The position numbers and the translations under genes are program-made. A stretch of 64,000 nt of DNA from Rhabditophanes sp. KR3021 (lineage: Eukaryota > Nematoda > Chromadorea > Rhabditida > Alloionematidae): contig CAUJLY010000001.1 of assembly GCA_963281155.1 (NCBI GenBank), forward strand, positions 2,976,001 through 3,040,000, in the 5' to 3' direction. The notes under the pieces were generated by a model that was given only the letters and a program-made list of their open reading frames with translations, ran no database searches and was not told where the DNA came from. Below, one piece after another: positions 11,800-22,352 of the stretch (its first letter is position 1; the number at the start of each line of letters is the position of its first letter).

Positions 11800-11930
11800 C
11801 AGGGTGGGCATTTCCCCACTTTGGCAGATCTAAAAAATGTCTAAAGTGGGGGCAAAGTGGGCAAAATTTGAAAAAAGTAACTATAGTGGGGAATCCCCCA
11901 CACAAAAATAATTTTAAATTGCCCACCCTG
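11800..11930. mobile_element. 131-bp foldback/MITE-like element
   Basis: Terminal inverted repeats of 11 bp, CAGGGTGGGCA at 11800-11810 and its exact complement at 11920-11930, bound an element with GC-rich, partly palindromic subterminal blocks (CCCCAC and GTGGGG motifs). There is no coding capacity. The CAGGG end resembles hAT-type termini. The flanks do not show a clear 8-bp target duplication, so family is tentative. A 63-codon minus-strand ORF across it is a shadow. Confidence 0.7.
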
Positions 11931-12382
11931 TCTATAACCATAAAAATTATTTGTGCCATTTTAAGAGCTGACATATTCAAACTCATATCATTTTCTAGTA
12001 TTTTTTACAATAATCATTATTATCGTTTTCTTTAGCCTTCCACCGTCAATATTCTCTCTCATAAATCGTCATTAGGCAAATCTCTTCAACAAAATTCAGT
12101 GGTTCTATAATTTGTAGCTTTGCGTTTAAGTTTAAAACATAAATATTCCAGTCTTAATCTTGTTTCGTCTTTTATTTATATAGAGTAACCTACGACACAC
12201 ATAATTTCAGTTACAATGATAAAATAGCTGCTTTAGAGCCATAATTCAAATCATTTGTAGGGTTCGAAAAAATAATAAGTAAATCAACATTAAACAAGTA
12301 GGAAATTACTATTTAATTGTTTGACATATTATTTCACCGTTAATTGTATGTAATAATTTAATAACTCTTATTTATAAATTTA
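11931..12382. other. Intergenic, no gene seen
   Basis: AT-rich spacer between the foldback element and the first tRNA block. Nothing recognised. Confidence 0.4.
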
Positions 12383-12391
12383 TCATCATCA

Positions 12392-12465
12392 GCCGCCATA
12401 GCTCAGTCGGTTAGAGCGTGGGTCTAATAAGCCCAAGGTCGCAGGTTCGACCCCTGCTGGCGGCA
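12392..12465 (+). tRNA. tRNA-Ile (AAT)
   Basis: The acceptor GCCGCCA/TGGCGGC pairs perfectly, loop CTAATAA gives AAT, and the T-loop is GTTCGAC. The T5 terminator follows AATAAC. Confidence 0.95.
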
Positions 12466-12752
12466 ATAACTTTTTGCTTCTATTTAACAATAATGAAGTT
12501 TAGTATGTAAATTGGTTCCAAAAATACACTCTGAGCAATTTAAAAAAGGGATCCTGAATATCATTTAAAAAATACATTGCAGTTATTTCATTTCAATTTA
12601 AATAAAGAAAACTAAAACAATTTCAAATTAGTTATTTTTGTTCTTACAAAATTTATATAAAAGCATTCCCGTAAAAGCTTTATATTATATTTTTCAGTTC
12701 AAATATACGTATGGAAAAAAACATTATGATCTGTAAAAATTATCCAAAAAAA

Positions 12753-12824
12753 TGCCGCATACAGGGATTGAACCTGTGACCTTCGGTTTACAAGACCGAC
12801 GCTCTGCCACTGAGCTAAGACGGC
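12753..12824 (-). tRNA. tRNA-Thr (TGT)
   Basis: On the minus strand, loop CTTGTAA gives anticodon TGT and the T-arm holds GGTTCAATCC. The acceptor GCCGTCT/ATGCGGC has one C:T mismatch at pair 6, shared with the second copy at 44623. Confidence 0.92.
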
Positions 12825-12939
12825 TTGCTATTTATTTTTGTAACTATCTTTCCTTTCGATAGTCCACATTGAATGTTCACAGTGCGCAATTTACATATTT
12901 AATCAGCTGAAACAATTTTACTACATAGTCATCAATACT

Positions 12940-13011
12940 GGGGATATAGCTCAGGGGTAGAGCGCTCCCTTAGCATGGGAGAGGGCTGGGGTTCGATTCC
13001 CTATATCTCCA
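12940..13011 (+). tRNA. tRNA-Ala (AGC)
   Basis: The acceptor GGGGATA/TATCTCC, loop CTTAGCA (AGC) and GTTCGATTC T-arm are all present. A T5 terminator follows. Confidence 0.95.
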
Positions 13012-13124
13012 ATACTTTTTGCTCATTTATTTTAGATATAGATGAAAGAAGATTAATTTGAGACAATTTATATGAAAATATAAAAAATCTAACAATATAT
13101 ATATTTTAAAACAAAAAGAATTTA

Positions 13125-13196
13125 TGACCCCGACGTGATTTGAACACGCAGCCTTCCGATCTGGAGTCGGACGCGCTACCGTTGCGCCACGGAGTC
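13125..13196 (-). tRNA. tRNA-Trp (CCA)
   Basis: Minus-strand cloverleaf with loop CTCCAGA (anticodon CCA), acceptor GACTCCG/CGGGGTC and T-loop GTTCAAAT. Confidence 0.95.
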
Positions 13197-13321
13197 ATGT
13201 TAATGTCGTCTTATCTCTATCTTATGCTAAATCATTTTGACCATATTTTGAAAAAAAGGTTGATTAAAAACTCAAAATGGAACTTCTAGAAGTTGTTATT
13301 AAAGCGTCAAAAAGAAGTTTT

Positions 13322-13403
13322 CGCTCAGAGCAGGGTTCGAACCTACGCGGGAAAATCCCAATAGATTTCAAGTCTATCTCCTTAACCACTCGGACATCTG
13401 AGC
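13322..13403 (-). tRNA. tRNA-Ser (TGA)
   Basis: An 82-nt class II tRNA with acceptor GCTCAGA/TCTGAGC, loop CTTGAAA (TGA) and a long variable arm (GGGATTTTCCC). Forward ORFs over this and the next tRNA are shadows. Confidence 0.95.
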
Positions 13404-13502
13404 TCAAAACTCAATATTTAGATTTAACTAACCTCTGCTACCGATTAAAAATAAGCAAATATAAATTTATGTATTATAGATTGAACAAAAAATTCAAAAA
13501 GT

Positions 13503-13574
13503 TGCCTATTGCAGGAATCGAACCTACGTCGTCTCGGCCACAACGAGAAGTACTAACCACTATACTAAATAGGC
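13503..13574 (-). tRNA. tRNA-His (GTG)
   Basis: The acceptor GCCTATT/AATAGGC pairs, and loop TTGTGGC gives GTG. A decayed relative lies at 63812-63882. Confidence 0.95.
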
Positions 13575-13735
13575 CATCGGTTAAACTCCATGATTAATAC
13601 CACATTTCCAATTAAGGTTAATATTTTCTATTAGAAACACATCAAAAGATCGTATTTGATGTTTTAGAGTCATATTAATATTTGTGTTTAAAAATATATT
13701 TAAGACCTTTACAATGTGGAATGAGTGAACTATCA

Positions 13736-13817
13736 GCATCTATGTCCGAGCGGTTAAGGAGATTGATTAGAAATCAATTGGGCTTTGCCCGCGCAGGTTC
13801 GAATCCTGCTGGATGCG
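13736..13817 (+). tRNA. tRNA-Ser (AGA)
   Basis: An 82-nt class II tRNA with acceptor GCATCTA/TGGATGC, loop TTAGAAA (AGA) and variable arm GGGCTTTGCCC. A T6 run follows. Confidence 0.95.
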
Positions 13818-14391
13818 AAATTTTTTGCCCTGTAAAATAATCGAAATACAAGCTACACATTTAATAGTTCCACCATCTTGTAGCAATTTAATTAAAATAA
13901 TTAGTATCAACTCGGGATTTAACTTTTGTTTGTTAAATTAGAACATCTAAAGTGATGCAGACATCATTTGCTTGTACCTTTTTGGCCTCAAATATTACCT
14001 ATAAATACAAGTTTTTCTGAATATGGAAATATCTAATATTCTTTTCCAAAATTAAAAGCTTATATTTTATTTGTTTTGTTATTTTGATTGCATCTGGCTT
14101 ATTTGCTCGGATGAAAAATGGATCTATGATGAAAAATAGTCCAATTGTGACAAAAATAACTGAAAGCAACGGAGGAAGATTGCTTGACAGTTGAGAAAAA
14201 GAATTGCCGGGAAGGTGCATGAAAGCATTGTTAAATGTATTCATAGTTTACCTCAAAGAATTTTCGCAAAACATGAAAATCGCAGAGCAAGCGAAAGCAC
14301 CACTATTACCACAACTATTGCTACCAAAGGTTGAGGCTAAATAAATAAAATGTAGATAAACGATACTTTGTGATAAAGTTCAAAAATGTTA
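13818..14391. other. Spacer inside tRNA block copy 1
   Basis: Holds a minus-strand ATG ORF (14244-13999, 81 codons) with one hydrophobic segment (LLSVIFVTIGLFFIID). In block copy 2 the same place carries indels that break it, which argues against an essential gene. Otherwise duplicated spacer. Confidence 0.4.
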
Positions 14392-14464
14392 TGCCACGAG
14401 CAGGGATCGAACCAGCGACATTTAGATCTTCAGTCTAACGCTCTCCCAACTGAGCTATCATGGC
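14392..14464 (-). tRNA. tRNA-Phe (GAA)
   Basis: The acceptor GCCATGA/TCGTGGC pairs, and loop CTGAAGA gives GAA. The T-stem (GCTGG/CCTGC) has a central T:T mismatch that recurs in every tRNA-Phe copy of the window. This is the last element of the duplicated block. Confidence 0.93.
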
Positions 14465-14768
14465 TTATTTTTGATCTTAAGAATTCGATCGGTTTCATGA
14501 TTTATGTGAACGGTGTGCATGTTATTGCCTCTTCTAATGAATATAAATCTAAGTCAGTTTTTGCTACGTTAAGACGTTTCTTTCTAAAATAATCAAAAGG
14601 TCATTAAGCTATGGATAAAGACTGGTTCAAATTATTTTATCTAGTTTCAATTTTTTAAATGTCAAAAGCATATGTTTTATCTGGAACAAATTTGTCACAT
14701 ATTATTTGTTGATTAGATAACATTAAAATGTATATAAAAATGATTTTTGCTTTAATCAGTAATTATCA
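14465..14768. other. Intergenic/promoter region of the IgGFc-like gene
   Basis: Just over 300 bases of AT-rich DNA. A TATATAAAA-like string lies near 14730, about 40 bases before the ATG at 14769. Confidence 0.4.
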
Positions 14769-16269
14769 ATGGTACAATACTTTCTTATTTTCTTTGGCTT
14801 GTTTCAATGCTTATATGCATTAGACACCGCAAATACATATTTCATTGCTAGTTTTCTTGATTTCAATCAAAATGATGCCATAGATTCTACATTGGCATTG
14901 CATATGCACCCTACTCAAACTTCTCAAGCTAAAGTTACAATCCAATTTTTTAGTTTAAATGCTAATTCGATTATAACCGATACTATTACAGTTAAAAATG
15001 AATCCGATTCTCAGGTAAATTATGGTGTATATCAATTAATAATGTATTCAGTACAAAATATACTTTACTGATGTTGTTAATCAGCATATAATTGCAACAA
15101 ACGTAGCCCAGTGGGTTCCTGATCCTCGAATTATTATTAAATCAGACCATCCAATCCAGTGTTTTGCACAAATAGTAAATTCATATTCGGGAAATGGCGA
15201 TATCTATATGATTAATTCAATTGACATGATTGGAAGTGAATATGTGGTTACTCTTCCAGGAGCTAATTCTGATTATTTTCAAATAATTCATGTTATGGCT
15301 TCTCTTGAAAATGATGCAGATGTTACTGTCAAAAAGTTTACAAATGGAAGACCCTCTGGTTTCGAAGCTTCTTTTAAATTGAAAGGTAAATCAGGTTCTA
15401 GACAAAAAATCATTGTGTTTGAACCTGATGCTACCAACGATCATTACTATATTAATTCAACTGCCCCTATTTTCGTAACAGCAGCAGTCACGGGAGTTGA
15501 TCTAAAGCAAGCTGCACATATTGGCATTGGAGATCCCTTAGATAATGTCGATTATACTGCCTATATGCCAACCCCGATTAAAACATGGAATTGTAACACC
15601 ATGTTAAACTTGCCTTATGATACAAGAACCATTTTCAGCAACTTTACCAATCAAGTCTATGTACAACCTTCGACAGTTTCCTGTGATAAAGTGTTACCTA
15701 TCATTATTTTCACAGATGATACCCAATGTAATGGAACATCTAATTTCCTTGATAACTATATTGCTTCAACTTACTATGTCGATTCCACTAAAACTTCACA
15801 CTTTACAGCACAATGTGATCACACAAATATTCCAACTTCACGACTTGGAGCTATTAATGCCAGACAAAAAGATGTAGTAGCAGACAGTGCTTTTATTACT
15901 TATATTCCTGATTTGACTCAATTTATGACAGGAACTGTTTGGTTTTTATCATTCGGAGATGAAGCTTATATTGAAGTTTATATGCTTACTGGGCCAGATA
16001 ACGGAAATTTAATGCTAGATGGAAAACCAATAGATATGTCATCCCTTAAAATACTTGGAATTAATACATGTGCTGAAAATTCAAGCTATGGCTTTATTTT
16101 GCAATTGCAATCTGCTGGCCCACATTTCTTTTCGTCAACTAATGACTACATTCTTTATTCGATTGGGAGAAATTTTAAAGGTAAGAAAGGAGCTTACGGC
16201 TACATTGCTGGCTATGATAAATCAAAATTGTCTACTTATTGGGATAAAGAAACCACATCATCATTTTAA
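14769..16269 (+). CDS. Secreted IgGFc-binding-domain-like protein
   Basis: Two exons, 14769-15014 and 15052-16269, separated by a 37-nt intron, give 487 residues. A signal peptide (MVQYFLIFFGLFQCLYA) is followed by one long extracellular-type region without a membrane anchor. Landmarks match IgGFc-binding N-terminal domains of nematodes. These are YFIASFL and QAKVTIQF early, IIIKSDHPIQCFAQ, GSEYVVTLPG, a Cys-containing mid-region (NCNTMLNLPYDTR), NLMLDGKPID, and near the end AYGYIAGY. In mammals this domain belongs to mucus-associated FCGBP; nematode roles are largely unknown, so adhesion or matrix function is inference. tRNA-Phe genes flank it on both sides. Decayed relatives lie at 1494-2175 and 57044-57345. 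Confidence 0.65.
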
Positions 16270-16369
16270 CATTTTAAAATAAATAAATTATGTCATTTGC
16301 AATTTTATATTTACTTTGAAATCCAATACTAAGGGAGTATTATGAATTTATACGATTGCAAAAAGTTAT

Positions 16370-16442
16370 TGCCACGAGCAGGGATCGAACCAGCGACATT
16401 TAGATCTTCAGTCTAACGCTCTCCCAACTGAGCTATCATGGC
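16370..16442 (-). tRNA. tRNA-Phe (GAA)
   Basis: Same sequence as the copy at 14392, placed 100 bases past the stop of the IgGFc-like gene and convergent with it. The T5 terminator reads AATAACTTTTTGC on the minus strand. Confidence 0.93.
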
Positions 16443-16807
16443 ATGACGTTAAAGCTTAAATTTGTCTTTACTAAATATACGATCATAAAGCATGACTGTG
16501 TATAAAGTCCAAAAAAAATCTACGTAAGATATTATTTTAAATGCGCGGCACTAACCACATAAAGAGAGTGCAACATCGTTTGACCGAATGTAGCACTATA
16601 ATCTAATAATAATTTTGCACCAGCCATTACATCTATATTCCATTTTGATATCTTTATTTAATGTGATATTAATAGTTTTGTCTGTCTATTCGTATCAACA
16701 GCCTTTCCTTCGTTGTTTTTATTTTATTTTATTGCAAAACATACGCTGAGGCTGCGAGTAATTCCATATCATTTAGACTAACTTTTTAGTGACTGTCTCT
16801 ATTGGAA
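16443..16807. other. Intergenic, upstream of thymidine kinase
   Basis: Spacer and probable promoter. No clear TATA box or other motif identified. Confidence 0.4.
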
Positions 16808-17554
16808 ATGGATCAAACGAATTGTAACAAAGGAATGATACACCTTTTGGTTGGCCCCATGTTTAGTGGGAAATCGTGAGTTACTATACATTATATTAAA
16901 CTTATATGCTTTTAGTACGGAACTCTTTCGTTTGACTAACCGTCAATATTTAGGCGGAAAGACAGTCGTTATTGTCAAATATGCCAAGGATGTAAGGTAT
17001 AACAACGAATATGCCTCTACTCATGACCGCCTCACCAAAGAAGCCATTAGTGCTATTCATCTTAAGGATATATTTGATGAAATCAAACAGTTTGAAGTTA
17101 TCGGTATCGACGAAGGACAATTCGTAAGTCATCGAATGATATTTTAATGCAATTATGTCCAATTTAGTTTGATGATGTTACCGAATATTGTGAAAAGTTG
17201 GCCAATTTGGGAAAATTTGTATATGTGGCCGCTTTAGATGGTGATTTCAAGAGAAAGCCTTTTCCCTCTATTACAAACTTATATCCTTTGTCTGAAAAAA
17301 TAAACAAAATGCATGCCGTTTGCAGATCTTGTGGAAACATCGCATCTTTCACATTCCGTACTATTGTTAACGATACAGTTGAAGTCATTGGCGGCTCTGA
17401 AATGTATAAAGCTGTTTGCAGAGAATGTTATATTATCTTTGAAAATCAAAAGAATATTATTGACAATGAGAATACGATTTGTACGACCATTCTATCTAAA
17501 TCTGTTTTCAGCGTTTTGCATGTTAACACCGATGAAAATATCCCTACTCAATGA
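16808..17554 (+). CDS. Thymidine kinase, TK1-like
   Basis: Three exons, 16808-16875, 16916-17123 and 17168-17554, with 40- and 44-nt GT-AG introns, give 220 residues. The P-loop GPMFSGKS is at 16-23, split by the first intron after Lys-Ser. KYAKDVRY and STHDR follow. The catalytic/Mg motif IDEGQFFDD spans the second intron. VAALDGDFKRKPF is the TK1 signature. Two CxxC pairs (C144/C147 and C176/C179) form the structural zinc site. The enzyme phosphorylates thymidine with ATP in the cytosol as part of dNTP salvage. Length fits the family. The C-terminus is short and I see no KEN-box-like tail. Confidence 0.93.
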
Positions 17555-18644
17555 GTTTATAAATTATTTATGTCGTTTTATCAATAAAAATGTTCTTTTT
17601 TGTGTTTAAATTGTAGTTTCGACTTCTTTTGTGGGTATCCGTTACAATCCGTGCCTTTTAAGTTTTAAAAATAAATACCTTTTTGTTGATCCATTTAGTT
17701 CGTGCAAATCAAAGATATAGAACAAATGTTAACACAAACGGAAAATCTTATTTGTTGCTGAAACTTCTGTTTTTTAATACTAAACATTTCCTTTTTATAA
17801 TTGATATTTATGACTAGATTTATGTTATCAACAATATTTACCACAAATTAAATTTATTTATATCTATACTTTTAAATAGATGTTTATTGTCGAATAATTT
17901 TTATTTAAACCAAAATGTTATGACACTTCTGTAAATACTACTTTCAGTCAAATGAGTTTCTGACAAAATTCGAATCACATCTTATCACAAAATATGACAT
18001 CAATCGTATATTCAAATAAAAAAACAAATGTCCTTATTATTTGGTCAATAAAAAATATAAATAACCTATGCACATTCTAATTGCCTTATTAAAAAATACA
18101 AATAATTTTAATGAATATCAAACTTTTTGACTAAGTAGCATATCCCATTTATTAGAAAAACACTAATCAGGATTGTTAATTACTGCTATTTATTTGAAAA
18201 CGCAACTCCCTGGTCACACAAATAAACTTTATGCTTTATTTTTGTTTACGCAAATCATATGACATTTTTGAAGGCAATTAGTAAATATTTTTCTAGAAAT
18301 ATTTTTCATAAAATGCCATTTCTCTCTCTACTCCTAAATTAGCAATCTCGATTATCCATTACTTAGTAAGGAGACCTTACTTTTATGATACCCTTTTACT
18401 GTTAAAGCTAAATATAAATTGCCTGCCACTATCACATCACTAAATATAAAGTACTAGATTATGCACTTTTCGTGTTAATAAATCCTAATTTCTTTTCAAC
18501 CAAACTTTTTTATTGGGATAAATTAAATACGCCCATTTGTGCTTCGTCAAAACACCTTTTGGGTATATAAGCAAATTATTTTTCTCAAAATACCATTTCA
18601 TTTGTACTCGTAAATAAGTTATTCTCTCTTTATTTTGACTAAAT
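17555..18644. other. Intergenic, no gene seen
   Basis: More than 1 kb of AT-rich spacer with no ORF or RNA gene I can support. The 3' part should hold the promoter of the receptor at 18645. Confidence 0.5.
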
Positions 18645-19711
18645 ATGGGGCGACTATCTCTCTTTACAATACCAGTTGATTTGGCACAACAAAATGATTA
18701 CATATTTGGACTTGAGGTATGTAATTTTGATAATATTTGGAAAACTTAAAAGCTATTTTAGGCAACTCCAATTAATGTAATTTTCCACATATTTTGGATG
18801 CTTTTTGCATATATATTCTTTGCCTGTGGAGCTTCGACTATTTACAATTATTATCGTCAAGAGCCTTTGTTTCAAACTCGCTTTTTTAAGTATTTTGGAC
18901 TTGTTTGCATCATCGACATTGCTTTGAATTTGGTTCGTTTCTTTTATTGTTACCTGCCATTATGTCCATACTCTAAGAAGGCGATGTCTTCTTTTGATCA
19001 TGACAATAATTATACAATGTCAGTATATTTTATTCGGTATCTTAACATCTACAAGGCGTACTTTGTCTATGCCCTTGTTTTTGAAAGATTCAACCAAGTT
19101 GCTAATAACAATTGGAAACAAGTAAGTTCATTATTAATTAGTTATAAATTAATTTTTAGTTCAAAACACTATGTTCCTGTGTAATGCTTAACATCTGTAT
19201 TCTGATGTCAATCTTGACTTTCTTTTACATGAAGAAATGTGACCACCACTTAATGTTGGACCTAACTATAACCGGCAAAACTCCAGTTATCACAGTTTTT
19301 TACTGTACTGATGATCATGTCGTGGACACAAATGCCAAAATATACGCTGTGTATTTAGGAATCATGACTTTGATTACCTGCAACTTGTTTGCTTTTACCT
19401 TCAAAAAAATTTTTGACCTTAAATACGAACTAAGCGTAAATGATGAAGCAATCAAGATGGAAAATAGATGTACAATAGCATTAATCTTTCCTGTATCTTT
19501 CCAATTCATGGAAACAATCTATATATGGTTGTTTTGGAAAGTTGAGTATTTAAGAAATGATTTCATTGTTAATTATCAAATATTTACTCTCTTAACTTTG
19601 CTTGCCACGATTTTGGCTCTTCAGGGTCTTAGCAACAAGGTAGTAAAGACTAGAAATAGAAAGCTTGGAGACGAGGAACATAATGTCAAACTGACTATTA
19701 TGGAGAATTAA
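18645..19711 (+). CDS. Serpentine 7TM chemoreceptor-like protein
   Basis: Three exons, 18645-18716, 18762-19121 and 19160-19711, all in phase 0 with 45- and 38-nt introns, give 327 residues. Seven hydrophobic segments are evident. After the third comes FERFNQVANNNW, the ER-containing intracellular motif seen in Sra/Sre-superfamily receptors, where rhodopsin-type receptors have DRY. The tail is charged (TRNRKLGDEEHN). A conserved Cys pair is plausible between the extracellular segment CPYSKK and the loop at YCTDD. Function is inferred as chemosensory. The exact subfamily is uncertain. Confidence 0.82.
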
Positions 19712-20095
19712 GAGTAATAGCATTAATGCATAAATGTGTTTATTAATATTAAAATATGTTATTTCAAGAAAATTGTGTTTATTGGAGCTGTATTATAAAT
19801 TGTATTTGTTTTTAATTGTGTGATGTTTGAATAAATCTTAAGAGGCTTTACTTTAAAAAGAAAGAAGGTTGATGCCATGCAATAATTCTAGTCTTAAATA
19901 TTATTATGATGTAATCAGACAGAAATAAATGGCTCAAAATGCATTTCTTAACAAAATAGAAGGACTTATATTACATTAAAAAAGTTGAAATGTTCTTATA
20001 ATACGACAAATAATGGTGTACTTTTGTTAGACTTTTAATTTGATATTATCATTAGTTTAAGTTTTTTGTAATTTAGATTCAAATTTAAAAAAATC
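19712..20095. other. Intergenic, no gene seen
   Basis: 3' UTR of the receptor, with an AATAAA-like string near 19831, then AT-rich spacer. Confidence 0.4.
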
Positions 20096-20169
20096 GGGCT
20101 CAACCGGCAGTCGAAACCGGGGCCTCTCGCACCCAAAGCGAGAATCATAACCAACTAGACCATTGAGCC
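20096..20169 (-). tRNA. tRNA-Pro (TGG)
   Basis: Minus strand: acceptor GGCTCAA/TTGAGCC perfect, anticodon loop TTTGGGT (TGG), T-stem CCGGT/GCCGG. A T7 run follows. Confidence 0.93.
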
Positions 20170-20515
20170 GTATGGATATTCAAATCGTCTTTAATTCTGC
20201 TAAAACAAATGATATCTTCGTTAAATTAGGTCAATATGAACTAATTCATGTATGTGCGTACTTATATACTATTTTCGCTCCATAATTTTGAGCTGAAGTA
20301 ATATAGACAAAATCACGCTTTTATGATCATCATTTATTGCAAAAGTTAAAAATGCTGTGTTAATATTTTGATGTACTATACAAATTTGCTTTAAGTTACA
20401 TAGTTGCTAACATTTTCTTGAAATTGGAGTTGTTTTGTGGCCGAAGTTTTAAAACAAGAAATAATCTTCATTTTAGTGAGCTTAACTCGTTTAATAAGTA
20501 TATTTCTATTCTTAC
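20170..20515. other. Intergenic, no gene seen
   Basis: Spacer downstream of the receptor fragment. A possible tiny last exon (AG then CTCACTAA on the minus strand, near 20480) would end that fragment. Confidence 0.35.
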
Positions 20516-20887
20516 CAATTAACAATGAGAATAAGATGCAATTGAGTCCAGGATTGAAGCCTTAATTTACATATTAATAATCGAAAGTTTACTTACCCAT
20601 TAAGCGTGCTAGAGTACTTCCAAATTCATTTTGCTCAGTGTCTATCGTAACAATCAAAATGATGTAAATGATCAGTGGAATTCCTTAAAATAAATTTTAA
20701 TGTTCTAAAAATATTTTCACTTACCGATGATTACGATAGGTCCCATCATTTGGTATAAAATAACCCTTTTAAAATCATTATTCATTTCTTTAGTTTCATT
20801 GGACAAAAATGTTGCATAATCGTTTTGAAATTTTGAATATCTTCTGCAGATTACAAATAGTATGGCATAAATTATTGACAAATACAA
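20516..20887 (-). pseudogene. 3' half of a serpentine receptor
   Basis: Three minus-strand exons with good GT-AG sites and consistent phases, 20887-20725, 20683-20597 and 20560-20516, join to a 98-residue stretch. It holds hydrophobic segments YLSIIYAILFVICR and GPIVIIGIPLIIYIILIV, an intracellular loop, and FNPGLNCILFSLLI like a last helix. This is the second half of a Str-type receptor. Upstream I find only another hydrophobic stretch (NNIVTYAILFVAAALSMI, near 21010) that cannot be spliced in frame and no full N-terminus. It is therefore probably a truncated pseudogene, or a gene with exons I failed to find. Confidence 0.45.
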
Positions 20888-21602
20888 CTAGAACATTATC
20901 CTATTGTCCAATTTGTTCAACTAATGGAATTAAAGATGCTTTCAAATTAGAAGACATTTAGTAGGTTAACAAAGATATTGCTCTTATGATATCATTGAAA
21001 GAGCTGCTGCAACGAATAAGATTGCATATGTAACAATATTGTTAACTGATTCTGGGACATCTTATAAGTCAGTTGTTTAGGTGGTATAAAGGGGATTTAC
21101 GTGTGATTCATCCTTAAACCGCAATTCACAAACAATACAATACTTTTTCATTGATATTTAATGCACCAATATTATTAAACTTGGTTTCTTAAACACTCAC
21201 TCAACTTATAAAAATGAAGTTGAAATATATTGAGTTTGGGGTACAACACAGATTCGACACAGAGATTATTTGATGCTGACCATTATGTATTGTCATTTGA
21301 TTCAAAAATAGCATGGTACTATTTTTAGTGACTGATTAAATATCACGTTGTCGGTAAACAAAAACTATAGATATTTACTCTATTATCACTAAAAAAATGG
21401 AAAGGCGTGTTTTTATAAGAATGATGCAACAGCCCTTTTTTAAATAGTGTGGGAAAGTAAGAGATTGTTGTTAAAAATTCTTATTTTTATCACGTTCCAA
21501 CTTTCTCGAAAGTTCAACAATGAGCATAATTTGGATATAAAAATAAATCAAATGATCAGGGATGCATCTTAGTTTTTGACTATTATAATTAATACTACTA
21601 AA
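20888..21602. other. Intergenic, receptor remnants and metallothionein upstream region
   Basis: The left part holds further degraded minus-strand receptor-like sequence. The right part is upstream of the metallothionein; I cannot point to a definite metal-response element. Confidence 0.35.
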
Positions 21603-21791
21603 ATGGATTGCTGCAAGAAAAACCAATGCTGTATTTTGAATGCCTGCGAAATTACTTCTAAGAACCAATGCTGCGGAAACTGTGGAGACAATTGCAAGTG
21701 CTTGAGTGATTGCAAAAATCAAGCCAATACTTCATGCTGTTGCAAATGCAAGTGCGGAGAGGGATGCAAATGCACTGATTGCAAATGTTAA
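21603..21791 (+). CDS. Metallothionein-like Cys-rich protein
   Basis: A single exon of 62 residues with 20 cysteines and no aromatic residues, in CC, CxC and CxxC patterns. It ends CGEGCKCTDCKC, a classic metallothionein-type cluster. The ATG at 21603 is chosen over an upstream TTG in the same frame. Such proteins bind Zn, Cu or Cd through thiolate clusters in the cytosol and are usually metal- or stress-induced. C. elegans mtl genes are gut-expressed, but tissue here is unknown. A poly(A) signal lies near 21880. Confidence 0.8.
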   Translation: MDCCKKNQCCILNACEITSKNQCCGNCGDNCKCLSDCKNQANTSCCCKCKCGEGCKCTDCKC

Positions 21792-22352
21792 ATGTTTCAC
21801 TTAAGATGAAAACATTTTTTCAAGAATTTAAATTCATAGTTCATGAAAATGATGTCCAATCTTGTTTTCTTTAAAATTATGAATAAATAACTCCAATTTT
21901 CAATAAGCTTTTATAATTTATTTTACAATAACGACAACTCTCGATTCCCTTTAGAGAAGTACTTCACACATTTTTGTACAATTTAGATAGTTCATTTATA
22001 TAATGAAGCTTTTTATTATGACAAGGAACATTTGAAACAATGTTATCAGTTCACTATTAATTATAGAATGTGTGTAATTGAAAATATATTAAATGCTACA
22101 AATACCTGAAATGTTAATTTTCATTAAAACTCAAATAACTATGTGTGCTTAAATGACATTAAGAGAATCCTAACATTTATAACCTTCACAGATTCTTTGT
22201 TATATACTTTTAATAAACTTTATATGCCAGAAATCATAGAATATAGTACTGCCATTAACACCTTAAAATATTTTATGAAATAAAAAATATGATTAATTAT
22301 TAATCAAAGAATTTTAAACTACACACGACCTATTATGAATGTACTCAAACAT
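21792..22352. other. Intergenic, no gene seen
   Basis: AT-rich spacer after the metallothionein. Nothing recognised until the TATA-like string before the next gene. Confidence 0.4.

Larger units (their letters stand above)
12383..14464. repeat. Eight-tRNA block, copy 1 of a segmental duplication
   Basis: The stretch from TCATCATC before tRNA-Ile to the 5' end of tRNA-Phe is repeated in direct orientation at 44269-46313, with the same eight tRNAs in the same order and strands. Spacers are also near-identical apart from scattered substitutions and a few small indels. Sequence outside these limits is unrelated between the two places. Confidence 0.95.

Noticed and set aside
11795..11986. 63-codon minus-strand ORF
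   Set aside because: It spans the foldback element and its inverted repeats, so it is a shadow of the repeat.
13277..13597. 106-codon plus-strand ORF, repeated at 45145-45465
   Set aside because: It only reads through antisense tRNA-Ser and tRNA-His. Its presence in both copies follows from the segmental duplication, not from coding.
14386..14592. ORF over antisense tRNA-Phe, similar at 31129-31398
   Set aside because: The shared protein-like string comes from the tRNA sequence itself.
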